Positions 32,873-44,714 of a stretch of DNA of 64,000 nucleotides are shown one piece after another. The DNA comes from Niebla homalea (Eukaryota; Ascomycota; Lecanoromycetes; Lecanorales; Ramalinaceae): assembly GCA_019925105.1 (NCBI GenBank), contig JAHGAU010000009.1, positions 1,736,001-1,800,000 on the forward strand, in the 5' to 3' direction. Numbering within the stretch: the first letter of the stretch is position 1; the number at the start of each line of letters is the position of its first letter. Made by a program: the position numbers and the translations under genes. The notes beneath the pieces are model-generated. The model made no database searches and was not told the DNA's origin. It saw nothing but the letters and a program-made list of their open reading frames with translations.

Positions 32873-33302
32873 ATGCATGCCGCGACATTGCTCTCACTCG
32901 GGCTGATCGCCGCGATTGCCCACGCCCAGAGTTCAGGAGAAGGCTCGACAGGTTCGGACAGCAGCAACGACACCAGCGGGAACCCCACGCTGCAGTCCGG
33001 CGGTGACGGTAGCGCAATGAGCAGTGGTATGGTCACTTCGACCAGGGCGGCAACGTCTTGTGAGTTTCCTCATCACTATCAAGTATTGCGCCCGGCCATT
33101 GACTGACACATATCCTCAAATAGCTGGTGCAGCGGCAATGTCTGCTACTGCTGCGGCTGGCGAACCACCCGAGCCTACAGATGCGAGTTTGGCAATGCCA
33201 AGTGCGAATGGCTCGTCTGGAGCAGGAGATGGACCGAGAATGAAGAGTGTGGTTGTGGCAGGCGCAGTTCTGGTTGGCGGAGCTGCACTGATTTGTTCCT
33301 GA
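32873..33302 (+). CDS. GPI-anchor-like secreted protein, copy 2
   Basis: Two exons (32873-33059 and 33124-33302) encode 121 residues, with a 64-nt intron (GTGAGT...CAAATAG) in phase 1 that also splits a Ser codon just before an AAMS motif, as in copy 1. The signal peptide is residues 1-18 (ending AHA-QSS). A Ser/Gly/Asn-rich body (GEGSTGSDSSNDTSG) follows, and the end is a hydrophobic tail (SVVVAGAVLVGGAALICS). Unspliced, the frame would end within the intron. The pair diverges strongly outside the signal peptide, splice junction and tail. Confidence 0.82.
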
Positions 33303-33602
33303 CCTCGTACAAGTTTTTATTACAGGAGGGAGAGACTTGCACTCGAAAGGGTGTAGCAGGATAAAGAAATGTCACGAGGATCAGTACATGTTTTGGAGCA
33401 ACATGCGGTCAATGCACTCTGGTAAATGATCCTTTTGAGGGACAATTTTTCCGAACCAGATTTTGCAAGCTCACGCTAAGCTTCGCACCTGTTGTATCAT
33501 GGAAATTCAGGTCGTGATGAGTTTCGTATGAGAAGGCCCGAGTAAACACAAGGCTTGTTTATGATAGGCGCAATCTGTTCGTAGGCTGACCCGTGATTCG
33601 TC
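33303..33602. other. Intergenic, no gene seen
   Basis: A 300-bp spacer between the GPI-like pair and the pseudogene block; nothing recognised. Confidence 0.5.
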
Positions 33603-34446
33603 TTGAATTCTACAGGGCCCTTCTATGGAACACTTCAACAGGATCGACAATCTGAGCAGAGCTCATATCGCTCAAGAGCAACAGTATCTTATAAAGAATC
33701 TTCGGATGATGAGCCTGATCTCGCGCTGTTTGCATCTGTGGACGACACGGGCATTCCTAGCAGCTTTGGTCCTTCTTCCGCTCTCAAACAGCCGGCCAAG
33801 GGCGGCATCAGTCGTCGGCACCGTGGAAATAGGGAAGTGAACAATGGTGTAAGAGACAGACTCATCGCCAACGCTGCTTTACAGCGGCAGCAAGAGTATG
33901 CCTTCGCCTCGTTGCCAGACATATCCTACTGACCTAGCCCTCCATTTGTTGGATATCCATTGGAGTAGGCAGCACCACACTTTCCCACTGACCTATCGAC
34001 CGGCGATCATGCGCGACTTAGCTACAGGCGGTCCCAATTGCTCCAATTTTCTGCTCTATGCTACTTTTGCCTGGTCAAGCAAATTATCCAATCGTTTGGA
34101 GGTTCGAGATGATCCCGTCGACCTTTCAACAGCAGGACGTCGCTTCTTTCGACGGTGTGACGAGCTCCTGGCCGAACAGACTCTGCTCACATCTCCCAGT
34201 ATACCCTCGGTCATGGCCCTGCTGCTACTTGGCTCCACATATATTGCTAGAGGTGAGATATTCAAGGGCTGGGCATACACGGCTTGAGCCTTGAGAATGG
34301 TTTTCGATCTGGGACTGCACCTCGATCCTGAAGAAGGCCATTCCTCACCTTAAGAAGCTGAGTTGCGACGACGTGTCTTCTGGGCCGCCTTTATCTGTGA
34401 TAAGCTACAGAGTCTGTACCTTGGCCGCCCGACAATGATTCACCTT
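33603..34446 (+). pseudogene. Zinc-cluster transcription factor middle-domain relic
   Basis: Homology to the fungal-specific transcription factor domain is clear: LALHLLDIHWSRQHHTFPL, RRFFRRCDELLAEQTLL, ALLLLGSTYIARGE, MVFDLGLHLDPEE and RRRVFWAAFICDKLQSLYLG. The reading shifts frame near 33920 and has in-frame stops at 34285 (TGA) and about 34351 (TAA). The N-terminal Zn2Cys6 cluster is absent and the sequence stops at RPTMIHLR, where it runs directly into a sugar transporter sequence in the same frame. The intact parent would have been a nuclear regulator. This copy is truncated at both ends and cannot be functional. Confidence 0.88.
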
Positions 34447-35873
34447 CGGGTGGAAACATTCCCCATCCTCGACGGCGAGCGTGGAGGGAATGCCGCCACT
34501 CTGCAAGGTCTGGCCATCCCCCTGTACGTCCTCGGATTGGTAATCAGCTGTTTGATGTGCATCTATATTGGTCCCAGAATCGGCAGGATCAAGACCATCC
34601 TCCTTGGCACGGGCACCTTCTTCATCTGCGCGGCCATCCAGAGCGCTTCATACTCCTTTGGCCAGCTCATTGTCGGTAGGCTGGTTGCCGGATTGTGCCT
34701 GGGTATGGCTACATACACCTATGCCGTATACCAACAAGAGACCAGCACAGGCGCTGCATACAAAAGAGGTTCCTTGGCCGCGATCGAGGGCGTCTTCAAT
34801 ACTGCCGGCCTCGCCCTTGCCAACTGGGTCAGTCTGGGATTCTTCTTTCGCCAAAGGCTCCATCTCCTGGCGATTCCCGCTTGCCTCGTCCATTCTATTG
34901 TCACTCTACATCTGCTTCTTCTGTTTGATCCTCCCCGAGTCACCAAAGTAGCTCATGCACAAGGGTCGAGAGCCGGAGGCCAGGCGGGTGATGTCGGCCC
35001 TCGCTGACGCCTCCCCAACTGCACCTGAGGTCGAAAAGACGCTGTCGGACATTCAAGCCAGTCTGGACCAAATGAAAGATACGCATTGCAGGGATCTGCT
35101 GCAGAGAGACGGTAACCGACTGCTGCACCGGACGATAATCGCAGCTGCGGTGATGTTCTTCCAGCAATGGACGGGTATCAATGCGGTCGCCAGTTACAAT
35201 GCAGCCCTGTTCACGCAGATTGGATTGGACCCCCTTCTCGCCAGGATTCTCGCCGGCGCCGCATTCACATGGTTCACCACCACCTCAGTAACGCCTTACT
35301 TTCTAGTGGAGAGGCTCGGTCGACGGAAATTGCTGATAACCTCTTCGGTGGGGATGTCGGTGTGCATGGCGGTCCTCGCAGGCGTAATCTCGGTCCCTGA
35401 CAACCGCGCCGCTCTCATCGTCGGCGCACTCTTCCTATTTCTCTTCCTCACATTCATGGGCGTCGGCTTCTACGGCATCCTGTTCACCTCCGCCGCCGAG
35501 ATTGCGCCCCACGCCTACCGTTCTCAGATCACGGCGATTTGGTACAGCTTCCTCTGGACGTATGCATTCGTCATGGCGGAGATCACGCCGTTTGCAACTG
35601 ACAAACCTCTCATACCGGTACTTAATTGTGTTCGCGGTGTGCAACGCCGCGATTGCTATTTCCGTGTACTTGTTCTTCCCCGAGACCATGTCCTTGTCGC
35701 TGGAGCAGATTGATCAGATTTTTGTCGAGACGACGAGCTACTTCGAATGTGTTAAGGTGGCGGAGAGGATTTGCAGGCGTGCTGTGCAGGCGGGCAGGGA
35801 TGGTCACGTCAATAATGCGCTTGAAGCTGTGGAGGCTGAGGACGTTCAGACGGATGAGTGGAAGGAAGAATGA
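34447..35873 (+). pseudogene. MFS sugar transporter relic fused to the factor relic
   Basis: Sugar-porter features are present: ATLQGLAIPLYVLG, YIGPRIGRIKTILLG, GRLVAGLCLGMATY, FQQWTGINAVASYNAALF, ERLGRRKLL, and YLFFPETMSLSLEQIDQIF. The protein lacks its N-terminal transmembrane helices, shifts frame near 34840, has an in-frame TAG at 34949 inside PESPK-stop-LMHKGR (family members usually have Trp here, so TGG to TAG is likely), and shifts frame again near 35610. The last open stretch ends at 35873. Hexose/pentose transport at the plasma membrane would have been the parental role. The upstream junction with the transcription-factor relic is in the same reading frame. Confidence 0.9.
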
Positions 35874-36549
35874 TAAAGGAAAAGTGTACAGTGTCATAGT
35901 TCTTGTTTATACTTAACTTGCGGTTCTTGATCTAGAAGTTGAACGCATTAAATCCGGCCACTTTGGTTTGACATGCATCGAAGCCCAGTGTACAACTATG
36001 ACCAAAAGCACGGCTTCGGTCACGCACATCCCTGCAACTAAGTCCAAAAAAAATCTGCCCATTGCAGTAATTGGAACAGAGTCATTTTCAGAGAAAGGAC
36101 ATTCCGGGCTTCATGATATTGGGGAGGCAGAGATTACTTAGATATCAGAAGGAAAGCTTCTAAAGACAATGCGGGTGTATGCATAGTACGACCAAAAAAA
36201 TTAGAAATTGCAGTCCAGAGGATTACTTTGACGAAAATAAAAATGCCTGTGAGGATTATCAAAGAAGTCGTTTCAGATTTGGAATTGGCGGACAAGTCAC
36301 GTGGCATCAAATTGGCCGAGCCGCATTTGATCATACCTACTTGGCAACATCTCGATTGATATACATTTTGCTCCATAAGCCATGATTTGGCGATGGCATT
36401 GATCTGAAGCCACTGGCTCAAGCTGTCGCTGATCCTTCACCAGCTTAGAGAACTTTCAATAGCCTCCGAGTATTGGATGCCATGTATCACAGACTTATAT
36501 GTCTGTCGTGGCGTAAGTCTCAATGCTCTTCGATTTCGAGTCCCGTTAA
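35874..36549. other. Intergenic, no gene seen
   Basis: About 680 bp of relatively AT-rich DNA forming the hrd3 promoter region; no gene recognised. Confidence 0.5.
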
Positions 36550-39319
36550 ATGACTTGGATCTCAGTCGCACTATGTGTCTTTTGCGTGACGCTTCGAGTA
36601 GGAGCATTGAGCTTCGGCGATCCTGTTGATTCGAATGCCAAAGATCAATCCCTATTGAAAAAGGATCAAGAGCAAGTCCTGTCAGACGGCCAGCGAGATG
36701 AGAGGGAGCATGCCCCAACACCACCCAGTACATTGGTACACCTCATCCGGTGCGACTCAAGCGCTGACAGTGCCTAGCTTCTCCTGAAGTAGCCCAAGCC
36801 CTTCAACTCCTTCGGCCCCTTCAACCCAAGACGAACCACCTTACCCGCCGAGACAAAAATAACGGCATCCTTGCCACCACCCTCTACTACGCCAAAGAAG
36901 TCTTGACCCTCCTCTTCATGAACAGCCCCTCCTTGGACAGCCCATCCCCTCGCAAGCTTTCAAAACCTCTCTCCCAGGCCATCCATTCCCTTCAAGCAGC
37001 TGCACACCAGCAAGACCCAGACGCCATCTTTCTCCTGGCTGAAATGAACTTCTTTGGCAACTACACCCACCCTCGAAATTACACCGAAGCCTTTCATCGG
37101 TATCATGCTTTGGCCACATTGAACGGTAACGCTTCGGCGCAACACATGTTGGGCTTCATGTACGCTACCGGCTACGCTGGTGCGGTTGAAAAAGATCAGG
37201 CAAAAGCGCTCATGTATCATGCCTTTGCATCCATGGCGGGGAGTACAGAATCACAAATGACGACGGCCTTCAGACATCATACAGGAATCGGTACTCCAAG
37301 AAATTGCAATCAGGCCGCGCATTGGTACAAAAAGGTGGCGGACAAGGCGATTGCCTATTCAAGATCAGGCCCGCCTGGAGGTCAGGCTCTACAGAGAGAC
37401 GCATACAAGGTTGCGGATGAGCTTGGCGGTGTTTACGGTGAAGGGGCGAGCGTTGTCAGCTCAGGGGCGTATGCCAACAAAGGAGGCCCGAATTCCGATG
37501 CACATGCCTCCTTTGAAGACGTGATTGAATATTTGGACCTCATGTCACGTAAAGGGGATTTGAAAGCGACGTTCAGTCTGGGAAGGATACATTACGATGG
37601 GCAACGGGGTCTGAAGAGGAATCTGCGGTCAGCCCGAGCCTACTTCATGACAGTCGCACGAAAGTATTGGCAAAAAGACGGCTCGATAAGAGAGGAGGAT
37701 GACGATCTCGCAAAGATCGCGTCAAAAGCTGCTGGCTACATTGGACGGATGTTCCTTCGAGGCGAGGGCATGGAGCAAAGCTTTGACAAAGCCTTGACCT
37801 GGTTCAGGCGTGGTGTCAGAAATGGGGATGCACTGTGCCATTACGAGATGGGTATCATGCACCTCCAGGGCCTCGGAGTGCGCAAGGATCCTCTCCTTGC
37901 GGCCGACTACTTCCGCGCATCGGCAGACCAAGACTTTTCCTCTGGTCATGTTCACATGGGAAAGCTTTTCCTAGATCAAGGCAACGTCAACGACGCTGTC
38001 CGACATTTCGATCTTGCCGCCCGACATAGCCATATCGAAGCCTTCTACCATCTGGCAGAAATCAACAATCAGGGTATTGGCCGCGAGCGCTCGTGTGGTA
38101 TGGCCACTGCGTACTACAAGCTCGTTGCCGAGAAGACGGAAACGATTCACTCATCCTTCGATGAAGCCAATTTTGCGTACGAAGAGGGCGATATCGAGAC
38201 GGCGCTACCACTATACATGAAGGCGGCTGAACAAGGCTACGAATCTGCCCAAGCCAACGTGGCATACATTCTCGATGAATACCAGTCCATCCTCTCGCTT
38301 GACTCCCTCATCCCCTGGAGAAAGCAGCGCAGCTCACTATTGAAGAACGCATTCCTCGCTCTCATGTACTGGACCCGCTCCGCCAAGCAATCGAACATCG
38401 ACAGCATGGTCAAGATGGGCGACTACTACCTGGGCGGATGGGGCGTTGAAGCCGACATGGAGAAAGCAGCCACATGCTATCAGACTGCGGCCGAATCACA
38501 TCAAAGCGCCCAAGCTCTCTGGAACCTTGGGTGGATCCATGAAAATGGTATGGGCGCTGAGCAGGACTTCCACCTCGCCAAGCGGTTCTACGATCAGGCG
38601 CTCGAAACGAATCAGGAGAGCTACCTCCCTGTGAAAGTGGCACTCATCAAGCTGCGCATCCGTAGTTTTTGGAACACCATCACTAATGGCAAAGTCAATA
38701 GCATTCGCTCTGAGCCGGGTATGTTCTCAACCATCTTTCGTGCCATGTCCAGATTTTTGCTTACAAGAGAACAGCGGAACCGCCAAAAGAATGGACTCTC
38801 TCCGAGTGGCTCCTGAATTTCCTTGACGACGGCGCCCAAGGATGGGGCGATCACGACGATGCCGAGTATTACACCAACCCAACCGCGGAAGGCATGCCTG
38901 GCGGCGACGATGATTACTATGATGATATTGATGAGAGCATAGTAGAAAGCGTGCTGATACTGGGCTTGATGGCCGCCTTGGCTGCATTGGTCTATTATCG
39001 GAATCAAAGACTGCTTGCATCGAGGAGACGAAATGAGGAGGAACAACAGCAGCAGCAAGCGGGGGCCTCTCCTCCTCAACAGGAGGGCACTGTCCAACAA
39101 CAGCAGCAATTCGGCGGTATGCAGGCGGCGGCTGGGTCAGGCGATCAGCAGGCGCCACAGCAGCCTGCGGTGGTCATTGATGCCCAGCAGCAGCAGCAGC
39201 AGCAACAGCCGCCGCCGTCGTTGGGATTTGCAAGCCCCGTTGCTCCGGATCCTCCAGGTCAAGGGGGACCGGGATTGCCGCCGTGGGGGGCTGTCGATGG
39301 TGGTGGTGTTGGACATTAG
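36550..39319 (+). CDS. hrd3: ERAD ubiquitin-ligase subunit Hrd3 (Sel1 repeats)
   Basis: Three inferred exons (36550-36735, 36771-38718, 38775-39319) total 892 residues in one phase. A signal peptide (MTWISVALCVFCVTLRVGAL) opens the protein. Repeated Sel1-type TPR units follow, for example AIFLLAEMNFFGNYTHPRNY, AQHMLGFMYATGYAGA, GYIGRMFLRGEGMEQ and LWNLGWIHENGMGAEQDF. After intron 2, the segment KEWTLSEWLLNFLDD leads to a single transmembrane helix (ESVLILGLMAALAALVYY) and a Gln-rich cytosolic tail. Hrd3 holds the ligase Hrd1 in the endoplasmic reticulum membrane and selects misfolded luminal substrates. Intron 1 is only 35 nt (GTACAC...CTGACAG), so its exact ends are less certain; intron 2 is 56 nt. 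Confidence 0.92.
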
Positions 39320-39791
39320 ACTTTTGTATAATAATGATGCGCGAATGAATCCATGATCTGTCTTAGATTCCGATTTCATTGCAAGTTCTGCGATTGGGAA
39401 TTGCTCATCAAGCAAGCATCCATCGTGCTTTCAAACCATAACGCCAGAGGTCCTCGGAGTACTACTAGCGCACTCCCTTGTCATTATCGGACTGTTTCTC
39501 CCACTTTTCCGACACACCGCCTTCTTATTATTATTGTCGGACTGTTTCTCATAATTTCGACACTGGACGCTCATTATTTCTCGAATCGGGCGTAGATCGG
39601 GTTTAGAGTCTTGACACTTTAGTGGTGTCTGTATTTAAGCAGTGGACTCTTTGTGTTCATCGGAGCTTCGACGCCAGACATCCCCTATTTGTTTGTTTCG
39701 GGACTAGTGGCCTGGCGGCCAACCGTACGAGTAAATTCTACAGAAAAGTTTGCCATCCATTTCACAAGACATCTGCTAGGCAACAAGCATC
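39320..39791. other. Intergenic with a short direct repeat
   Basis: The motif TCGGACTGTTTCTC occurs twice, about 50 bp apart (near 39487 and 39538), each followed by a TTCGACAC-like end. No gene seen. Confidence 0.5.
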
Positions 39792-41798
39792 ATGGGAAGG
39801 CCAAAAAAGAATGAGGAGCTTTTCCTGACCCGAAAAGAAGAGATTCGGAATCTTTACATCACACAAAAACATACACTTGAGGAGGTAAAGGAACACTTCA
39901 AACAGCAAGGCTTCGATGCGAGGTAATATGGTCCACCGTAGCAACTTTATCCCTTTCCCTTCTAGTACTGCGAGACACTCTACCCCATCTGTTCAAATTG
40001 CCCCTCAAGAAGACCTAGACCTGACATGTCCAAGTTTCATCACCGCAATATCTACTGATCGAGCTGTGCATGTAGTACACGAAGCTATCAGATCCGCTTC
40101 AAAGAATGGGGTTTCCCCCTCAAAAGGGTCCTGATACCCGATGTGCCCGCCCTGCACGATCGCATCAAGGAGCTATGGGAGAAGAATTACTCACAGACTG
40201 CCATGCTGGAGACGTTGAATGGTGAGGGCCATGATGTGTCTCACAGGCAGCTCGCAAGGGTACGGTCGAAATATGGGTACCTTTTAAGGAACGATTCGTT
40301 GTCTAAGAAGAGGAAAGGACCAAGCACAAATGATGATGAGGGCCAACCGGAAGTGGGCGAGGACGAGCAAGGGGATGACCAGGTGGAAGATATAGAAACC
40401 CCTGGGCCTCCTCCACTTCCTATCGAGTTGCAGATCGAGCGACAAGAGTCCAAAGCGAAACTCTGGGCCGAGAGCGCTGAAAAACTTCGCAACCGCACAC
40501 GACGTCGTCGCCTCAAAGGATGGCACGGTCTACCTGCAGACGCCGGTCTACCTCCACGCTTCCCCTCAGAGCTGACACTAGTCGAGAGTCGCGAGCTCCT
40601 CATGCTCGACAAGCAAATGTACATTGACATGCGAGAGACTTTTGAGCAAATCTGTCAAGAGAATGGGATTCTCCGAAAGACCGGTTGCGGTGAAGGCAGA
40701 TGGTCCTGGGCCAAGGGAGAGTTGATGGAACGCTCGCCGCACCTCCAATCAATCTTCAACTCCCCCACCGCTGTTCACTTTCACCCGAACAGGGAGCCGA
40801 TGGCGCTAGATCTCATCTGCATGGATGTGACCAAGATGATGCGTAATAAGGGCAGCCACATCCCCTTAGCTGACTGCAAGAATGCGCTCAACCTCACCCC
40901 TGATGACTCACGCGAGGCTCGCAGCATCTTTCAGTCCATCCTGCGCGCAGACCATTTCACTGCCAAGTCGGAAGTCTCGAAAGAGCATTGGGAGGACCTG
41001 AAAGAGAGATGGGTCCAGCAATGCCCACCCCTCCACAGCGCCTTTTCCAACATCCAGAACAACGAGGAACAGGCGCGCAAAATCAAAAGCCTCGAATTGC
41101 TGGCGCGAGATGCACAGAAACGGAATCGCGAAGCTCAAGCAAGGACTGGGACGGCTTCTACCAAGGGCAAAGCACCCGAGTCGTCTAGGAAACCGAAGGC
41201 TGCAAAGGAAAAAGCTTCCAAATCCACCAAGTCAGTCGGAGAGGACTACTCGATGACAGCGAGGCAGAGACCGAATATTGCCAATATGACCCAAGACCCC
41301 GCCCACTCCGGCATTGCTGAGCTAGCCTCTCAAGCCCTTGCCCAGGAGAATCTACCTAACTTTCGTTCTGCTACAAATGAGGACGGAATGCAAATCGATC
41401 CTGACCTCCTCGCTGGCTTCGACGCTCCCCTTGGAACCCTCCTGAACGCAGATACCGCTGTACCCCAGCTCTCGAATACCAGTATATCAATGTACATGCG
41501 CCCCTCCGCAGCCACCTTATCCCGACTCCCCACCTTACCAAAAGTCTGGCTCGAAGTCATGACGGCGCCATACACCGTGGCCGCCCTCCGCAAGAAGATG
41601 CTGGATAAAGCTTTCCCCGGCTGGAGTTCGGAAAGTGTGATGGGACGGACCAGGAACAGGGCGGTGAAGATCCAGGGGATCGCGGACGGAGGGGAGAGTC
41701 AATGGGATATCGATGAGGATGACGAGTTGGAAGCCTATCTGGCACATGTGGGGGCGGGGAAGAAGACGTTTGTGCTGGATGTGCGGGCGGGGGGGTGA
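39792..41798 (+). CDS. Clr5-domain protein
   Basis: Two exons (39792-39922 and 40076-41798) give 617 residues; the 153-nt intron (GTAATA...CATGTAG) is in phase 2. The N-terminus MGRPKKNEELFLTRKEEIRN, then the spliced FDASTRSYQIRFKEWGF, forms a Clr5 domain, a helical DNA-binding-like fold common at the N-terminus of Pezizomycotina proteins. A second similar helix pair follows (IKELWEKNYSQTAMLETLNG, SHRQLARVRSKYGYLL). The rest has an acidic/basic linker and a conserved helical region (about residues 170-310), then a Lys-rich linker (about 340-390) and a C-terminal segment. A transcription or chromatin role is inferred. Exon 1 is too short to stand out on its own; splicing restores the domain exactly. 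Confidence 0.85.
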
Positions 41799-44714
41799 TG
41801 GCATGGTAAAGGTCTCCGCGCAGGCATTTTAGGTGATGCCTTGAAAAGCTCCCTTTGCTCGTTCGCGAACATTCCAGCAGCATAGGCGAATAAGGAGAAG
41901 CTAGCTCTACATACCTCTTCAAACGCACAGATTCTATCACTATCGCATGCAGACCCTTGTCCCACGACCGACAATATCTGGCTCACGCCTTGGTTAGTCC
42001 ACAATGCCTTCAACAAGCCCAGCGCTCTCCATCCAGCAGAACCCTGCCTTGGCTCTCACTCGATAAGGAGCACGTCCCCATCCAACTTTCACGACCGGGC
42101 CAACACAAGAAACAAATCGCGAATCACGAATCCTGTATCCGCAAATCCCCCGAACGATCCTGTCTGTCTGTATTTTATCATCTGCAGAATCATTGACTTG
42201 GGCTAGCGACCTGCATCCCCTCTTCCACCACTCGTCCTATCGTTTCTATCCCCTTGTTTCTCCCATCCCGTCCCGTCCCGTCGCCTGTGTTGGAACGGGT
42301 ACCGCTATGATTGCTGGGTAACTCCAAGGGGTAGGTAGGTAGGTAACAGCAAACAAACAAACAAAAGGTGGGACGGTCGGTCGATTCCCAAGACGGACGT
42401 AGTGGGACCAACAATGGAAAAAGGGACGGGATGGGATGCAGCTTTGGGATGCAGCTTTGGGATGCAGCTTTGGGATGCAGCTTTGGGAGGGAGGCAAGGC
42501 AGGCAGGCAGGCAGGCAACAGGCAGGCGGTGCCCGGCTTTCTGGAGTAGGGTTGGGAAAGCTGGTGCCGCCTCGCTTATCGATTCCTGCAGTATTGCAGT
42601 AAAGAACCGCCGCTGTGGTTGCAAGCTAATGAAAATGGGGGTTTTGCGGGTTTTGGGATGGTGGAAGGTTGAAGGGGGGCAGGGAGGGATGGAGGGATGG
42701 ATGGAGGTAGGGAGACGGCATACACCAACAACGCCGACTACATCGACCCCGGGGAAAATCGCCCCAACCCGGGGCACACTCGTCCGATGGCGCGATGATC
42801 GGCTATGGGTTATGTTTGTTGTGGTTGTTGTTGTTGTTGTTGCCTCGTGCCATACTGCCGTCAACTACCTTATTCATGCTTTCATTGTTGGGCTGACGTT
42901 GCCCCCGCCTCCTCTGAATGGAATTATGATAGGTAGGTACACCCCTTCCTCCACGCTCCTCCTCGCTCAGGTAATTCACGCCGTTATCCTGGGTCGTGTA
43001 GACCTCCCTCCCGCATTTCTCGCCCGCCCGGATTGCATCTCCACTTCCCCACCACCAGCACCACCACCACCACCACCACCAGCGCTATCACCAGCGCCAT
43101 CGAAAAGTGGATAACGACCACCACCCGCCCGCCGCTTCACCATCCCCCCTCGAGAAATGATCAGCGAACGCGTTCCACCATCCCCATCCCCCGCTACCAC
43201 ACCTGTGTGGGCAGCAGCCGCCTAGGGTGGACCCGTACAAAGACGACCATTCCCTTAGGTTTTCCATACTCTCCCCCTCAACAATAATAATAACACGTTC
43301 ACCATCCCCCACACCTGCCCGCGGGTCCGATCGGTTCCCTGCGTCAGGCCGCGCGGGTTCTCTAGCATGCGGGGTACCGGACGATGGATCTTTCTCCTCC
43401 TCTTCGCGGTGGTGGTGAGGATGACGATGACGCGGTGTTTACTTCGCGAGCACGGTGGTGGTGGTGGGGGCGGCAGTGGGGGCGGTGCTGGTGCTGCTGG
43501 CGCGGTGGGGGAAAACAACAACTCGAGGCAGGGTGGGCCAGACGAGCCATCATGGGCGTAGTTCGTGACGGCGGGATGTTGGTGTGGTGTGCACGGTCAT
43601 GCCAGATTGCTGGGAGCGGGTCGTTTGATTGGGGGGGGGGGGAGTGAGGGAGGGAGGGAAGGAGGAGGGAAGTCGCGGAGACGGGAGCGCCCCCACTACT
43701 GCGGCGGATCTGGGTTTTTCTTGTTGGCCGGGTTGGTGGTGCGGCAGGTGCTCATGTACGTTCTTGAGCTTTGCTTGCGCTGCTGGGGGTGGTGGGTGGG
43801 TGGGCAGACTTCTCTGCTCGGTCTCGTGGTGGTGAGGCGAGGCGAGGGGAGCGGCTCCGACGCGAGGGAGGAGTTGGTGGGTAGGGTAATAGGGTTGAGG
43901 AACTGGATCGCGGGACTGGTGTTGGCTAGTGTGTTGGTCTGTCTGAGGATGGTTTTCCGGATGGCGGAGGCTAGTCAGGGCGTAGGCGGGTATGCGCGCA
44001 GCCATGAAGCGTTCGTTCTTTGGGGTAATGAAGTCCATGCCGATTGTCCTTGTGGTAGGGGTGTTGGAACGGTGGTGGTGAGGGTGATGGTCAGGGGAGA
44101 CGAGGGGATAGGGAACGGGGTCAGTTGAAGAAGTGCTCGGGAAGGAAGCGCGGTGAAGTGTCAGATAATGGACAGAGCCCGGAAACCTTGATAATAGGAG
44201 ACCGACATGCGGGGATGGCAATGTGATGATCAGGCGCCGCCATAGTAGCCAGGTAGATTCTTGAACGAGTCCATGGCTTGGTCGATGTCACGTCTCAATC
44301 ATAAAGAACTCGGATTCATGAATGCGCCATAGCTCAGTTGTGAATCACCCAAGCTCAATCATAAATGAGATTTTGTTCATGAGTAAGTCGTCTAATTCAT
44401 GAAGCCATATACAATTTCTGAACAACACGTCGCGGTGTGGAAAGAGGATGAGAACGACAGACAACCGGAAACGCCCCTCGCCGAGTTTTCTAAAGCTGTC
44501 CATGAGCCTCGTCCATTGAAGCGCACCAGAACCTGAGATTACGCCCCTTCATCGACGAAATTTGAGGGTTCCTATCCTTTCTCGACATTCCTCCACAGGT
44601 GGGATAGATTCCAGATCCTGAACCCTCCAAGCGTTAAGTGCACGGTCAACTCACTTTTGATTTGGTTACGAGGTAAGCACTGGCCGATCATGGTATCATG
44701 TAGTAGGCTCAGCT
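41799..44714. other. Long intergenic region, low-complexity
   Basis: 2.9 kb without a supported gene. It contains a 13-bp minisatellite, GGCA repeats, GTT/CAC trinucleotide runs and G/C homopolymers (for example near 43631). A minus-strand open frame at 43550-44221 is Pro/His-rich. Around 44294-44365 CTCAATCATAAA occurs twice. Confidence 0.5.
42433..42484. repeat. 13-bp tandem repeat, four perfect copies
   Basis: GGGATGCAGCTTT is repeated four times without error, followed by a GGCA tetranucleotide run to about 42525. Confidence 0.95.

Noticed and set aside
42190..42864. Minus-strand frame of 224 residues
   Set aside because: Contains Thr runs and translations of the 13-bp repeat (PKLHPKAASQSC); no domain.
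43550..44221. Minus-strand frame of 223 residues, plus an alternative frame reading RKTILRQTNTLANTSPAI
   Set aside because: The alternative frame looks mitochondrial-presequence-like but no start exon, continuation or homology could be supported.
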